DNA of 64,000 nt from Micropterix aruncella (GCA_944548615.1 OX155972.1:8269719-8333718); one strand, 5' to 3'. Numbered from the stretch's first letter, positions 11,160 through 22,585 are shown. Translations and numbers: made by a program. The notes: generated by a model not told the origin, from the sequence alone.

Positions 11160-11597
11160 AGGTCGAAAAAAATCGGTTGTGTCTCTCCAAGACTATCCCG
11201 GTAACTAGAGTTGTCAACTACAACGGGCGAACCCGTCACCTCAGGAAGTTTTAACAAAATGTACGTTTTATCTCCCGTGAAGTGAACGCAGAAGACTTAG
11301 GACAAATCAGTCCACCATCAAGCTCTGCCACATGCCCGTAAGAGGCCAACGTCTTATCCGCGAGATAACCAGGTAACGACCCAGCGGGCATGCTCTCACG
11401 CCCTTACTTTCAATTGCGACCAGATTACTCCGGTCACTCGACTGGTTACGAGTTCGAGGTCGCTTGCGCGGTCCTCTCCCTTACGAAACGATGAAACGGT
11501 GTAAACCGAATCTATCGCGGACCACGGCATCCTTTGCCCGGCTGTTCACCTGGAATCGGGTAGCCGATGGTCGTTTCAAGAGCAGTCGCCGTAAGTT
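11160..11597 (+). repeat. Family A, forward arm of a large inverted pair
   Basis: It runs from the ATCGGTTGTGTCTCTCC / GAGTTGTCAACTACAACGG start through CGAACCCGTCACCTCAGGAA and CGACCAGATTACTCCGG to TTTCAAGAGCAGTCGCCGTAAG. The same sequence occurs in reverse at about 14815-15225, roughly 90 percent alike by eye. At 11597/11598 the orientation flips. Confidence 0.8.
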
Positions 11598-11684
11598 TCC
11601 CCTAGGAGTCAACCTTTTATCGTCCCTGGACGGTTTGCACACCGTGCGGCGTAAGCCAATCGATTGTGCATTCTGACTAACAGT
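11598..11684 (-). repeat. Family A 3' part, reverse orientation, left of the R1-clade insertion
   Basis: It reads as the reverse complement of the family A 3' half (compare 43820-43920): CCTGGACGGT..GCGCACCGTGCGGCG..AGCCAATCGATTGTGC. It joins seamlessly to 14742 onward if the intervening element and one copy of the 16-bp duplication are removed. Confidence 0.8.
11669..11684. repeat. Target-site duplication, left copy (16 bp)
   Basis: CATTCTGACTAACAGT is identical to 14742-14757 and marks the left (3') edge of the R1-clade element. Confidence 0.9.
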
Positions 11685-12159
11685 TAGAGTTTCAAGGCGA
11701 TAGGTGAGGGCAGCAAACCCCGCCCACCGCCCGGGCAGTTATAACGACGAGGGTCGTCTTGTCTGCCCGGGATGTCGTGCTACGACAACCCTGCGCGTAC
11801 CAGAAGGGTAGAACGCGTAGGGGGTGAAATAGGGTAAACCACCCCCCCCGTACCGCCCCGAGAACCCATTTATTTATAATAATAAAAGAATTTACAAAGA
11901 AAAAATTTACAAAATAATACTAAATTTACCATATTCACAAAATAAAATAATAAAACAACAAATAACAAATTTAGGGCCGGTAAGCGGGGTAGAGGACGCT
12001 CCAGAAACGATGATGGTGGAGGCGCACGGTCAGTGGGCAGGTCTCGGAGCAGCCACGGGGGGGAGGAATCCCTGGATCCTGCAAAGAACGAAACGCCCTT
12101 CGGGGCGGCAAAGAGACGGACACAAAGACGGGCACTTCGGGCTGGAAGTAGCCGCCGAA

Positions 12160-13045
12160 TCACGCCACCAAGGAAGAGGGTACCCCCTGGGGGGTATCCC
12201 GAGGCCTCATGCTTTCCCAAGAAGCCACCCAGTACTCCACAAACTCGCCAAATGACTGGAAGCAGCTCCTACAACTGACCAGATCCGGGTACCAAATCGG
12301 AGAGCGCCCAACGCACGCGCCCACTGCATCCATCAATTTCTCCCGTGCAGCCGCTAGAATTGGGCAAGACCAAATTACGTGTTCCGCAGTTTGGCGACCA
12401 TACCCACAGGCGCATCGGGGGTCATCGGCAAGTCCAAAGTCAAATAGTTTGGCTCTGAACTCTCCGTGGCCCCCAACCAGCTGCGTGGTATGGTGGTCGA
12501 ACCGCAGAAACGAATTTGCCATCCGCACTGCGACGGACGGGAAAAAGCAATGGGTGAGGCGGCCCGTACCCCCGGCGTCCCATCTAGCCTGCCAGACACG
12601 CAAGGACTCCACCCGAATCAGGCGGGCAAACTCACCAGCTCGGTGCGCCACCGGGTCGATCGACAGGCCATGAAGGACTACCGGCTCGCCCCGGCGGTAC
12701 CGCGACAACGCTGCACGCTCCAGAATCTCCAGGTCAATCGGCAGAACGCCAGCGATGACGGGTAACGCAAGAGTGGACGTCGTTCTGTACGCCCCGGTCA
12801 GGGCCACGAGAGGGATGCGCTGTCCGCGCAGCAGCGCGACACGCGTCGCCTCAGGAACAGCAGACTCCGTCCAGGCGCGTGCGGCATAAGTCGCACGCGG
12901 GACGAAGACGCCCTTATAGATAGTCATGACCGCCGGGAAACGAATTCCCCAGTCGGCCCGACTCACTCCGCGGAGCGCAAAGAATAGATCCCGGGATTTT
13001 TCGGCTGTAATCTTTGCGTGCGAAAGAAAGGATAGGGAACGGAAA
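12160..13045 (-). pseudogene. R1-clade ORF2, C-terminal part with CCHC motif
   Basis: This is the continuation of the RT protein after a single frameshift near 13025-13050 (HAKITAEKSRDLFFALRG..SRADWG). It holds the RT thumb/connection region and the R1-type zinc motif CACGYGRQTAEHVIWSC (C-x-C-x8-H-x4-C; coding about 12355-12410). It ends at a normal stop at 12160. The frame is otherwise uninterrupted, so the one frameshift and the 5' truncation are the only visible lesions in coding sequence. Confidence 0.88.
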
Positions 13046-14740
13046 GGAAACGGTGGCCGGGAAGGATACCGGGCGACCGTTCATCCTGATGACAGGGTTC
13101 CGCTTAAGATGTCCCTTCAGGAGAAGCGCCTGAGTTTTCGTCGGAGAGAAGGTGAGTCTGTTTCGCTGACCCCATCCGAGGATCAGGTCCAGCGAGTCAG
13201 CCACCCTTCTCTCGACCTCTGCGCGACTCCTGCCGCCCACCAGGAGAAGAGCGTCGTCTGCATAAGCGCTGACGGTGCACCCCTCCGGGTAAGGTAGACC
13301 GAGGAAATCATCAAAGAGAATGTTCCAAAGGCTAGGACCCAACACTGACCCCTGTGGACAGCCCATGGTCGGGGTTTTGGTGACGCTGGTCGGGCCGTAC
13401 CTCAGAGTGACAGATCTGTCTGAAAAGTAGCTCCTCACTACTTTCAACAAATTGTTCGGGCACAGGCGGGCGCGAAGCTTGCATATAAGCATCGGCCAAC
13501 ACGCGTTGTCGAATGCACCGGAGATATCCAAAAATACGCCTACCACGTAGCGGCCGTCGTAGTTGCGGACCCAGTTTTTCGCAAACAGGATGGCGTCCTC
13601 CGTGCTTTTCCCTCGGGTAAAGCCAAACTGACGCTCGTTCTGGGGAGACAGAGTCCTCTCCAGCCGTTCGCGCACAAGCACTTCGAACACCTTACCCATT
13701 ATGGGAAGGAGCGTGATGGGCCTGTACGCTTTCGGATCCGAGCGCGGTTTGTCGTTACCTTTGGGAATCACCCGCAACAGGCCAGCCTTCCAGCATAATG
13801 GGAAATGACCGTCCCTAATGCATTTCTGCATCAGGACAGTCACCTCCCATCTTGCGAATTCCCACACCCGCTTCACTATATCAGACGTAAAGTTGTCTAT
13901 CCCCGGTGCCTTTCTGCGCGATAGCGACCCGATGATGGTGCCGACCTCGTCCGCTGTTACCTCTGACAGATCAGGTACGCGCGAGTCTACGGCAATAAGC
14001 CGCCGCAGCTGCGCGTGGTGGGGATCGTCATTGTCATTCCGATCCGATGGACACAAAGAACCGAGGAGAACTGAAAGAGTGCCTTCGGTGTCAAGAGGGG
14101 CGGAAGTACCCTCGACAATGCTAGAGAGGTAGTTCCCACCCCGCTTGGCACCTTTGTCGATGACGTTCTTCATGTCCCATGGGTTTGCATTCCCAACTTC
14201 GCTAACCCATGTACGCCAGGAATCAGTCTTGGCACGCCTAATAGCGGCGTGGTAGACGCTCCGAGCCGATCTCAGGGACTCCCGAAGTACCTCAACACGC
14301 TCAGGGGGAAGAGAACCCCTGCGGACTTCCCCCATGCGGCGGTACGCTTGCCGGAAGCACCTGCGAAGGTCGGATATTTCCGGAGACCACCACGGGGCCG
14401 TTAAGCCGCCGAAGGGCCTCCTCCGACCGAGGACCGACTCGCAGGCCGAGGCAACTGCCTCATGAAGTGCAACACTAAGTGCCTCGGCCGAATTGGAGTG
14501 AGGGGACGGGAACCGGGAGAGCCTCTCACAGAGGGACTCCCCAAAACGGTCCCAGTCCACATCCGAGGTGCGGTACGCCCATTCCGAGGGGGACGGGGGA
14601 TTCACACGGCGGCCAATGTCGAAGGTCACTAGTCTATGGTCTGAGGAAGACGACGATTCGTGGACGGTCCAGTTCATCAGCTCCCGGGCGAATCCAGGGG
14701 AGCACAGCGTCAAATCCACATTGCTGGACCCGCCGGGGCC
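13030..14740 (-). pseudogene. R1-clade ORF2, endonuclease end and reverse transcriptase
   Basis: The frame opens at the truncated junction (GPGGSSNVDLTLCSPGF...) with the last part of the endonuclease, including SSDHRLVTFD. RT blocks follow in order: KAPGIDNF, YRPITLLPIMGKVFE, QFGFTRGKSTEDA, VFLDISGAFDNACWP (Asp near residue 396 of the open frame), GCPQGSVLGPSLWN and YADD near 486. All catalytic residues in these blocks are present. The frame then runs out of register near 13025-13050; its stop at 12914 is in the wrong frame. It lacks a start because of 5' truncation. Confidence 0.9.
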
Positions 14741-14741
14741 A

Positions 14742-14757
14742 CATTCTGACTAACAGT
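14742..14757. repeat. Target-site duplication, right copy (16 bp)
   Basis: CATTCTGACTAACAGT, identical to 11669-11684. Confidence 0.9.
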
Positions 14758-15225
14758 CGGGGGAGTCTGGAAGCAGTTCTGTTTCCTATAGAGCGGGGGT
14801 GGTTGCGGACCTTACGGCGACTGCTCTTGAAACGACCATCGGCTACCCGATCCTAGGTGAAGAGCCGGGCAAAGGACGCCGTGGTCTACGATATATTTAG
14901 TTTACACTGTTTCACCGCTTCGTAAGGGAAAGGGCCGCGTAAGCGACGTCTAACTCGTAACCAGTTGAGAGACCGGAGTAATCTGGTCGCAATTGGAAGT
15001 AAGGGTTTGAGTGTAAGCCCTCTGGGTAACATACCTGGTTACCTCGCGGATAAGGCGTCGGCCTCTTACGGCCATGTGGCGGAACTTGATGGTGGACCAT
15101 TTTGTCCAAATTTCTGCGCTCACTTGGCGGGAGATATAACGACCAATCGTTAAAACTTCCTGAGGTGACGGGTTCACCCGTTGCAGTTGACAACTCTATT
15201 TAGTCCGAGAGAATATCGTATTCCA
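14742..15225 (-). repeat. Family A, reverse arm right of the R1-clade insertion
   Basis: Reverse-complement copy running from the GACTAACAGTCGGGGGAG block through TTACGGCGACTGCTCTTGAA and GTAACCAGTTGAGAGACCGG to GACGGGTTCACCCGTTGCAG. With 11598-11684 it makes one family A copy, and with 11160-11597 it forms the large inverted pair. Overlapping short frames on both strands are incidental. Confidence 0.8.
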
Positions 15226-15869
15226 TGCCGACAATATATGACCTTCAACAGTCGTTACTGTTATTAAAGTCGCCACCGTTAATGAACTGGGTCTAACTCG
15301 GCGGAGATTGATTCATTCTGTTCGATCAGTCGCAGGCTCCGGAGGAATTTACTCAGTAGATTTTCCGGTCGCTTAAGCCTTCCGATGTCCGCGGAAACAA
15401 ATGGACTTAAATCAATCTCGTCCCGGCGCGCGGCCAAAGGGATGGGGTCGGCAACAAAAAAGAAATTTTTCTCCGTGTTCGGCTCTGTTTGCTGGCTAAT
15501 TTATGTCCTCCGGCGACATCAAATACGCTGTAAGTAGAACGAGGCTCGCTAACGAAATACGAATTACGACGGTACACAGTTTATTCTCTCAAATTTGATT
15601 TAGATGAAAAAATCAACGAAAATCAATTTCAGCGTCTACTTATATTACGGCTAGTTTGGATAATTTAAATTATATTGATACTATTGATAGTGTGCACCAC
15701 CTATCTATCTGCTTCGAAAGATTCTAATATTATAACAACCACCTCAGACGGGAGTGATGTATAAACTTTTATATACCTTTTTTTATTTTATTTAGTAACC
15801 TACTAAATAAAGAACTGGACATGCATATTGCTTAGTTACAGATTGATACATAATAATAGTTCATCCTCA
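15226..15869. other. Unassigned stretch
   Basis: GC-balanced up to about 15560, then AT-rich. No protein domain, RNA gene or named repeat was recognised. Confidence 0.35.
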
Positions 15870-16920
15870 TCATAATCAACAGCCGGTAGACGTCCACTAT
15901 TGGACATAGGTCTCCCCCATAGAATGCCATGACGAGCGGTATTTAGCCGCCTCCATACACCTACTTCCTGCGACCTTGGCTATGTCATCGATCCATCTTG
16001 TGTGGGGGGTTCCACACAGCGTCTGCAGGTTCGTGGTCGCCATTCGACAACCCTTTTTCCTTAATGGTTGTTGGTTCTGAGAGCTATATGGCCTGCCCAT
16101 TAATATTTCAAGTTGTAATTTTACAAGCTATATTAGTGAACTTGGTTCTTCTGCGGATTTCCTCATTTCGGTTCCTGTCGCGTAGTAAAACTCGAAGCAT
16201 TGCTCTCTTCATGGCTTGTTGTGCAACTTTGAACTTGTGTATAAAGCCAATAGCCTTATATGTTATCACTGGCAACACGCACTGGTTATATACATTGTCT
16301 TGAGGCTCTGCGGTATTCGTGACGAGAAGATATGCCGTAGTTTCCTGAACGCTGCCCATCCGAGTTGGATACGTCGGCAGACCTTCTTGTCGAAGTTGAG
16401 TCTGCCTAGTTGGATCGTCTGACCTAAATTAACATACTTGTCGACAGCTTTAATAGTAACGTTCCCAACATGTACCGGTGCGACATGGGCATTCGACATG
16501 ATTTTTGTCTTACCCATGTTCATTTTTAGACCCAACTGTTAGGAGAGGGTATTGACTAGTATTGAGGTATCTGAGCATTGTGCCTAGATTGTACATTGAT
16601 GCTGACATGATAACCACATCATCGGCGAATCTGTGGTGAGTGTTGTTTTCGCTATTGATATTGATGCCTTATCCGTCCCAGTTCAAAAGCTTGAAAACAT
16701 CCCCCAATGCAGAGGTGAACAGTTTCGTAGAGATAACGACTGCCGGTCTCACCCCCTTTTGCAATTAGATTGAATTTGTGATATGATGCTGTAGTCGGAT
16801 ACACATCGTGGCCTTGTTATACAAACTCTTCATCACTTCGATGTACCTGTAGTCTATTTGGCATAGCTGTAATGACCGTAGCACTGCCCAGGTCCGTCTG
16901 AATCGTTATAATAGTTACAC
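15870..16920 (-). pseudogene. RTE-clade reverse transcriptase relic, second copy
   Basis: Minus-strand pieces in order: an RT segment before motif B (LHRSDEEFV-like, about 16830), HHRFADDVVIMSASM (motif C, about 16610-16650), MNMGKTKIMSNAHVAPVHVGNVTIKAVDKYVNLGQTI (frame 16266-16535) and FRKLRHIFSSRIPQSLKT. Then come VLPVITYKAI..QQAMKRAMLRVLLRDRNRNEEIRRRTK (16108-16359) and the RTE C-terminal signature TRWIDDIAKVAGSRCMEAA..W..MGETYVQ (15897-16100). At least three frameshifts or stops separate them. The 3' end lies near 15870 beside TCATCCTCATCATAATCA, typical of RTE tails. This is a decayed 5'-truncated copy. Confidence 0.88.
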
Positions 16921-17600
16921 AAGTAAATATATTAACCCGGCAAGGATGTGGTAGGGTCAATTTGACCCGCTCGTTTTGTTTTGCGTACAGCTTTTTGTCC
17001 TGCAAACATACGCTGTCGAAATTCTCAGTTGCTGGAGCTATTGAACTCCCCTTCCCTCTGCGCGCCACCGCTCATTTGTCCCCCGTCTGCGCAAGGAGAT
17101 ACAAGTTCGCGAACGCAAATAAGATAATTATATGACCCTTCCACAACAGCAACGTAGTACTTTTGTGCCATCGTTTAACTAATGTCAAACCTACACCACG
17201 ATGCTCAAATTGATGAATCGAGCGGGGAGAAACAGAAAACAGAGATAAACATGTTTTAAAACTCAGCAAGAGGTGGATTAGACGTTGCAGACGAGCTATC
17301 TGCAACATATGACGTAAGCCGCAATTCAAAAAAATGGCCTCTAACGGTGTTCTATGTAATATTGAATATGGCTGATATAAATGTTGATATTGTTCACCGA
17401 TCAAATACCAATAAGACCCAAAACCGTGGTAATTTCATCAAAACGCTGGGCCGTATGCTCACCAGCGAACACTTAAGTGCCCGGAAAAAAAAACCAATTG
17501 CTGAGCACTTTGCCTAAGAGAATCAGAGAATTTGGTAGATAATCTTCACAGAAACTTACTGCCAGAGTTCCAGGTGTATTAAAAAGGTGACAAGAGTGGA
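16921..17600. other. Unassigned stretch
   Basis: No recognisable gene. The frames at 16817-17404 on the minus strand have no domain beyond the short RTE overlap at their end. Confidence 0.35.
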
Positions 17601-18150
17601 CTTTTCCGACTTCTTCGACTTTTTTGCCTTGTTTGACTTTTTCGACTTTTTGACTTTTTTGACTTTTTCGACTTATCCGACTTTTTCGACTTTTTTGTCT
17701 GCTGTTGACCGTTAAGGAGTTCCCTCGTCGCGAGCCAACCCAGGGTACATCAGCCATGTCATGGTGAACTTGAAAGTTGCTATCATAATTGATTGCGTAC
17801 ACAAAATTTTGGGTCTCTGCTGTTGACCGTTAAGGAGTTCCCTTGTGAGGAGCCAACTCAGGGTACATCGGCTATGTCATGGTAAAACTTGGAAGTTGCT
17901 ATTATAAATTAATGCGTATACAAAATTCTGGGTCTCTGCTGTTGACCGTTGAGGAGTTCCCTCGTTGGGAGCCAACGCTGAGTGGACTGATTTCAACCAC
18001 AATCTTTTCAGCTCATACCATGACCAAACGATACATGCATGCCAAATTTCAGCTCAATCAGATGAAGCGTTTCGGCGCTATCGTCGGAGAATACACACAG
18101 ATATGTGTCCACATGACTTTCCTTAAAATACCACAGTATACCAGAGAGTA
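17601..18150 (+). repeat. Family B block: TTTTTCGAC microsatellite, 119-bp units and tail
   Basis: Three parts. (1) A CGACTTTTT-type simple array, about 17605-17695. (2) About 2.3 copies of a 119-bp unit, with successive GGGTCTCTGCTGTTGACCGT starts at 17811 and 17930 and a partial copy from about 17695. (3) A tail with TTTCAACCACAATCTTTTCA, CATGCCAAATTTCAGCTCAA and GATGAAGCGTTTCGGCGCT. The same three-part order is seen at 57.2-57.96 kb. No coding evidence; the short frames over it are artefacts. Confidence 0.85.
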
Positions 18151-18928
18151 GCTTCTTTTAAAATATAATTGAAATCAAACCGAATAAGTCACGAGTCGTA
18201 AGGGCTCGGATATGGTCGCCAGATAGCCCATGCTACTGGGCCCCAAACGTTCGAAAAATTCGTCAGCTTTTACTGCTTTCAGCTGCGCATAATGCTAACC
18301 AAAGGCGTTCGTCAAGAAGTACCCCACTGCCCACATTCCTCGCACTCTCTTCCCGCAATGCCCTGTAGCTCGAGAGTAAAGCTACTGTTTGGTATACTGT
18401 AGATATATCTGTCCATTGGTATATAATTTACAGCTATTGAAAAAGTGGGACCAAAATGATCGTTCTTTTCGGACATATGCCTTGTATTATTTAAATGACA
18501 GACAAATAATGGTCTAGTATATTTTCCTCATTAGTCAGCCAGTATTATAAAGCAACTGCTGTCATTTCCCAACTAAGATTTTCAGCAGGATTAAATAAGA
18601 GGCTTTCGGTTTTCAAGTAAGCAACTTTCAGTATAGCTGATAGTTTGCGTTCGGTGACGAAACGATTCTCTCCAGTAAAAATGAAATAAGAAAAATATGC
18701 TTCGCCCATCGTCTCTCGCCTGCGTCAAAGGACAGCTCATATCAAAGGACACCTCGTAATACAGCCAAGTCGTGTAGCTTCCGTCTCTTTTTCGGAGGGG
18801 TGCATTAGTAGTGGAGGGAGGGGGATGGGTGGTATATTAGGGCAGTGGTCGTGTCCCTCCGATGGGCCCATTTCGTCCGTTCGTGACTCTGGGCAAATTG
18901 GTTCGGGGGCTGATGTAAGGCGATAGTG
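18151..18928. other. Unassigned stretch
   Basis: No gene or repeat copy recognised. Short minus-strand frames at 18737-18990 have no domain. Confidence 0.35.
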
Positions 18929-19026
18929 CACCCTTCTAAGTCATCCCGGGACACCGTCAAATATGCCGATACCCTCACGCTAAGAAACAATAGAGTGTAG
19001 AATCTGCTCGAGGGATGCTTGCATAC
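18929..19026 (+). repeat. Long direct repeat, left copy (98 bp)
   Basis: From CACCCTTCTAAGTCATCCCG to GGGATGCTTGCATAC. It matches 19967-20063 with one indel and about three substitutions and abuts the 3' tail of the non-LTR insertion. Confidence 0.85.
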
Positions 19027-19966
19027 ATAGAATAGACTAGAATAACTTTATTGTGCTATAAATACATTACTTAATGCATAATACACTGGTTTTATAAAAA
19101 AAAGACAATTTATGCACAAATGGCGGACTTATCGGTATAGCTATATCTTCCAGTCAACCACAGAAGTAGTAAAGCTAAATTTAAAATAAACGTATAAAAA
19201 TATATGCCAATAACTAATGCTAAGGATGCCCAGGGAAAAATAAAGTGGAGGACAAGGTGAGGTGTTTGGTTAGTGGATGTGTAAAAATAAATGTTTCTTC
19301 AACAACTTTTTAAAAGTGTGCAACAAAGGTGCATACCTGATAGAGTGAGGAAGCTGATTCCATAAGCGAACAGAATGGACCGTAAAGGAGTGCGTGTAAA
19401 CAGAAGAATGATGTATCGGAATGGCAAGTGTGTTATCCCGGCTTGATCGAAGTGGAAAACCGTGGCCTGTCTGTGGGGTTATTAAGTGGGGTTATTGAGT
19501 ATGGTTATTGAGTATGTTGTAGAGTAGCGACAACTTATGCAAATTTCTTCGATCACGAATAGGAAGCCAATAAAGTTGCTCATGAAAGCAACTAACGTGG
19601 TCGAACTTTCGCAAGTTGAAAACATACCTGAGGAAGATATTTTGCACACGCTCCAGCTTGTTTAAAATAACCTCACTGGTTAATAACATCTATATAACAA
19701 ACATCACCGTAGTCAAATATTCGCGTTAAGAGTGTGGACACAATAACTTATTTATGTAATATGGGGATAAATCGCTGAAGCCGCCGGAACTATGAAAACC
19801 ATGGAAAATGCGACGACTTACTTGGTTTACTTGATCTTGCCAAGAAAGATGTTGATCTATTAGAATTCCAAGGTTCTTAATAGTTTTGGTATATTCGTCA
19901 ATTTTTCCATTTACAGAAATTGGCGGTAATAATGAAGTATTTATTTTTGACAATGTCATCCTGAGA
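19027..19966 (-). mobile_element. 5'-truncated Jockey/CR1-like non-LTR copy
   Basis: About 940 bp on the minus strand between two nearly identical direct repeats. Coding remnants in order are SKINTSLLPPISVNGKIDEY..IKNLGILIDQHLSWQDQVNQVSRRI (19726-19959), then TSEVILNKLERVQNIFLRYVFNLRKFDHVSCF..LYWLPIRDRRNLHKLSLLYNIL (19492-19689). These are the RT thumb and C-terminal region. A frameshift and stops lie between them. The 3' UTR runs to about 19027, ending in a short tail next to the left repeat. It is not the same family as the 1-3.3 kb element. Confidence 0.82.
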
Positions 19967-20063
19967 CACCCTCTAAGTCATCCCGGGACACCGTCAAATA
20001 TGCTGATACCCTAACGCTAAGAAACAATAGAGTGTAGAATCTGCTCGAGGGATGCTCGCATAC
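19967..20063 (+). repeat. Long direct repeat, right copy (97 bp)
   Basis: Matches 18929-19026 and abuts the truncated 5' end of the non-LTR copy. It is positioned like a target-site duplication but is far longer than usual. Confidence 0.85.
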
Positions 20064-21299
20064 CTACATTTAAATTGTTGTGGAATGGCTATGACGTAAT
20101 CGCATTTTATCGAAATTTGTCAAGTTTTGTATAGCCGGCCGTATATATGCCGTATATGTACTTCCATGGGTTGATAAATAATTCTATCGATGCGAACGCA
20201 ATTTTGGAGCGCATTGAATTTTATTGTTCTCCACGCTCTGCTCGATCGCATCGACTATTCATCTCCCTGTGGTGAACACCAAAGCATCTCAAAATACATT
20301 TCTATACAGAGAATGTCATAGATGTAAGACAGACTTTTTAAGTGTGAACATATCACACTCCTCGGAAACCTTTTATAAAAATTGAATTAAAAAAAATCGG
20401 TTGTCTGTAAAGTCGGTTTACTGACGATAGTTGAACGTGACAACGTCATAAGCAAATACTGATGGAATGGTTGCATTTGAAGCAGTTTCATTTAAGATTC
20501 TGATATTGTTTATTACAAACACCCAAAAATATATGCTTTTATACTCACCGATTTGACTACAACATGTAAATGTATTATTGTATAGCAGTATAATTGTATA
20601 ATTGTTTATTGTTTAAAGTTTATTGTTTTTTTTTAATTTGAAAGTTTGAAATCTCAAACTGTTAAATAACGGTTTGAGAAGCGTTTGAGCACGCTGCACC
20701 ATCTAGCGGTAGGTAATACGTCGTAAATAAACAATATCAGCGACATTTTACCAACCGCTAGATAGCGCATCGTAATGATAGCTTTTCATACTTTTTTTTT
20801 TTAATAAAAGTTACTTATTTTGTTGCACTTCGTTGTACCCACTAGAAAATTGTCCGTTCAGTAATAACATTCCGTATATCAAGAATACATATAAAATTAT
20901 GTCAAGAATTTAAATCAATCTAGTGATTTTCATTCGTACTATTTTCGACTGAGGTTAGTAAATAATTCATGTCACAACCGGTAGATGGCAGCATTTGTAT
21001 TGAATAAAAAATATAATAAATGGAACGCCTCAGAGCGAGGTAACGCCGCATGAGTCATGTTTTTTCGTGCGTGCAGCAGGCTCCATCTATTTATAAGACG
21101 TTGTTACGTCAAAAAAAAGATTCTAGATAGATGATCACAAAACATTCATACATATCATACATACATCATTTAATTTGGTTCATGTACATAATTTGTCTTA
21201 GGTATATTTATTATAACACCTATATATCACACCTAAAATCAAATATAAATTTATTTTTATATATACACAATAAATATTATCTATTTTGTCTCACTTCCC
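20064..21299. other. AT-rich stretch with one imperfect inverted repeat
   Basis: An inverted repeat lies at about 20697-20768 (CCATCTAGCGGTAGGTA ... TACCAACCGCTAGATAGC). A block beginning AATCGGTTGTCTGTAAAGTC at 20395 looks like the start of a dispersed element, but no second copy is in the window. No gene seen. Confidence 0.45.
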
Positions 21300-21472
21300 C
21301 TCCCGACTCCCCCCATTCTTAAACGGTGACAATATAAAATATAGTTTTGCGTTTATTTTGTTACTTAATATTCGGAATCACATTAATAGATTTTTGTTTT
21401 ATTTTTAAATACGTTGTATGTAGTTCTGTTTGGTTGCAGAATAAAATAAAATAAAATAAAATAAATAAAATA
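21300..21472 (+). repeat. 3' end of a retroelement with AAAAT-type tail
   Basis: AT-rich 3'-UTR-like sequence ends in about eight AAAAT/AAAT units (21431-21472). This is the same style of tail as the element at 3302-3336. No coding part is recognisable, so class is uncertain. Confidence 0.5.
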
Positions 21473-21829
21473 GCTTGATAATAAAAAAAGACGCTATAAA
21501 TTATTAACATTGAAAGGGCTACGGGAAAGGTACATTTGGTGGATGTTGATAAAGTAAGAATTGATTAGGAAATTGATTTTATTTAAAAAAAATGTTGTGT
21601 CACCCCAAGACTTTCTCGACAAGTATCAAAGTTTCTTCTGAATATTAATTTCATAAATAATAGAACCCGGCTGGGTGCCATTGCGATACCTCAGGCTACG
21701 TAAATCGTTTCTCGGCTAGCCCCCGTCAGCTCGGCGTTAATATATACTCGTATTTAATTAAAATATCTGGCGGAATTTAAGTATTATTAGTATAGCTTCT
21801 TTATGAGGGATTGCAAACGGGTGTGGTTT
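21473..21829. other. Unassigned stretch
   Basis: It contains a short ATGTTGTGTCACCCCAAGAC block also seen in variant form at about 57145. No gene recognised. Confidence 0.35.
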
Positions 21830-22100
21830 CTTTATGAGGTATTCCAAACGAATGAGGTTTTACAGTGTGGTTTTGACCCAACCAGGTGTACAAAATTTCA
21901 AGTCTCTCAGTTCAATATTTCGAGATCGAATCATAGCTAGTGTGACCCTTGGTGGAACGATTTCAATCACAACCTTTTCAACCCTTGCCATGACGAAATG
22001 TTGTCTGCATGCCAAATTTCAGCTTCATAGGGTGAAGCGTTTGGGGGCTTTCGTGGTCAAATACGCAGAGACACACAGACACACAGTCACATAGGCTGGA
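21830..22100 (+). repeat. Family B-like tail with CACA microsatellite end
   Basis: It shares with the family B tails the order GGTGGAACGATTTCAATCAC, CATGCCAAATTTCAGCTTCA, GGTGAAGCGTTTGGGGGCTT and an ending GAGACACACAGACACACAG. The 119-bp unit itself is replaced by other sequence, so this is either a related subfamily or a diverged copy. Confidence 0.65.
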
Positions 22101-22585
22101 ATCAATCTGAAAATTGTCTTAATCGTCTCATTGGAGTTCATAATTGATATTTCGATCTTCACCTATAAACAATATTATTACCAGATCGACTGATATCATT
22201 TACGAGCTGTTTCTAAGTTATATGCTATTGAATATGGCTAATTACTTGACATCCCCTAGGGCACATAACGCATCCAGGCATTGTATTTTCAATAACGTTT
22301 TAAACGAAAACCGTAGCAGAATAACCGATACCTTATAGTACATATGCTTAGTATAAACTATTTATTCCTAAGTATGCTCGAGTTTGTCAGCAGTGCATGG
22401 AGGGGAAATACTGGGATAAACTTGCTTGAACTTTGTAATGTATCTCATGATTTCATTTCCGCTATGCTTACTGACGTACGTAATATACTAAGGCCAATGT
22501 GGTATGTCCAGTGACCGTACAAGTAAAATTACGCACATTAATTTCAATACGTCATTGCATATTTATACGTAATTTCAATACGTAA
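22101..22585. other. Unassigned stretch
   Basis: No gene or repeat copy recognised. Confidence 0.35.

Larger units (their letters stand above)
11685..14741 (-). mobile_element. R1-clade non-LTR retrotransposon, 5'-truncated, outside rDNA
   Basis: Exactly delimited by a 16-bp target duplication (11669-11684 and 14742-14757). The 5' end (right) cuts into the endonuclease, as expected from incomplete reverse transcription. The 3' UTR occupies about 11685-12159 with an AT-rich part and no poly(A); the minus-strand 3' terminus reads ...CTTGAAACTCTA. Coding wording (SDHR, FLDISGAFDNACWP, GCPQGSVLGPSLWN, YADD, C-terminal CCHC) places it in the R1 clade. Classical R1 sits in 28S rDNA, but this copy is in a dispersed repeat (family A). 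The G+C-rich coding strand contrasts with the AT-rich surroundings. Confidence 0.9.

Noticed and set aside
12010..12765. Several plus-strand frames of 80-154 codons
   Set aside because: Shadows of the GC-rich R1-clade coding strand, which has clear RT and CCHC motifs on the minus strand.
13818..14856. Plus-strand frames of 61-125 codons
   Set aside because: Shadows of the R1-clade RT frame; no motifs.
17072..17404. 110-codon minus frame
   Set aside because: No domain and no continuity with the RTE relic on the same strand.
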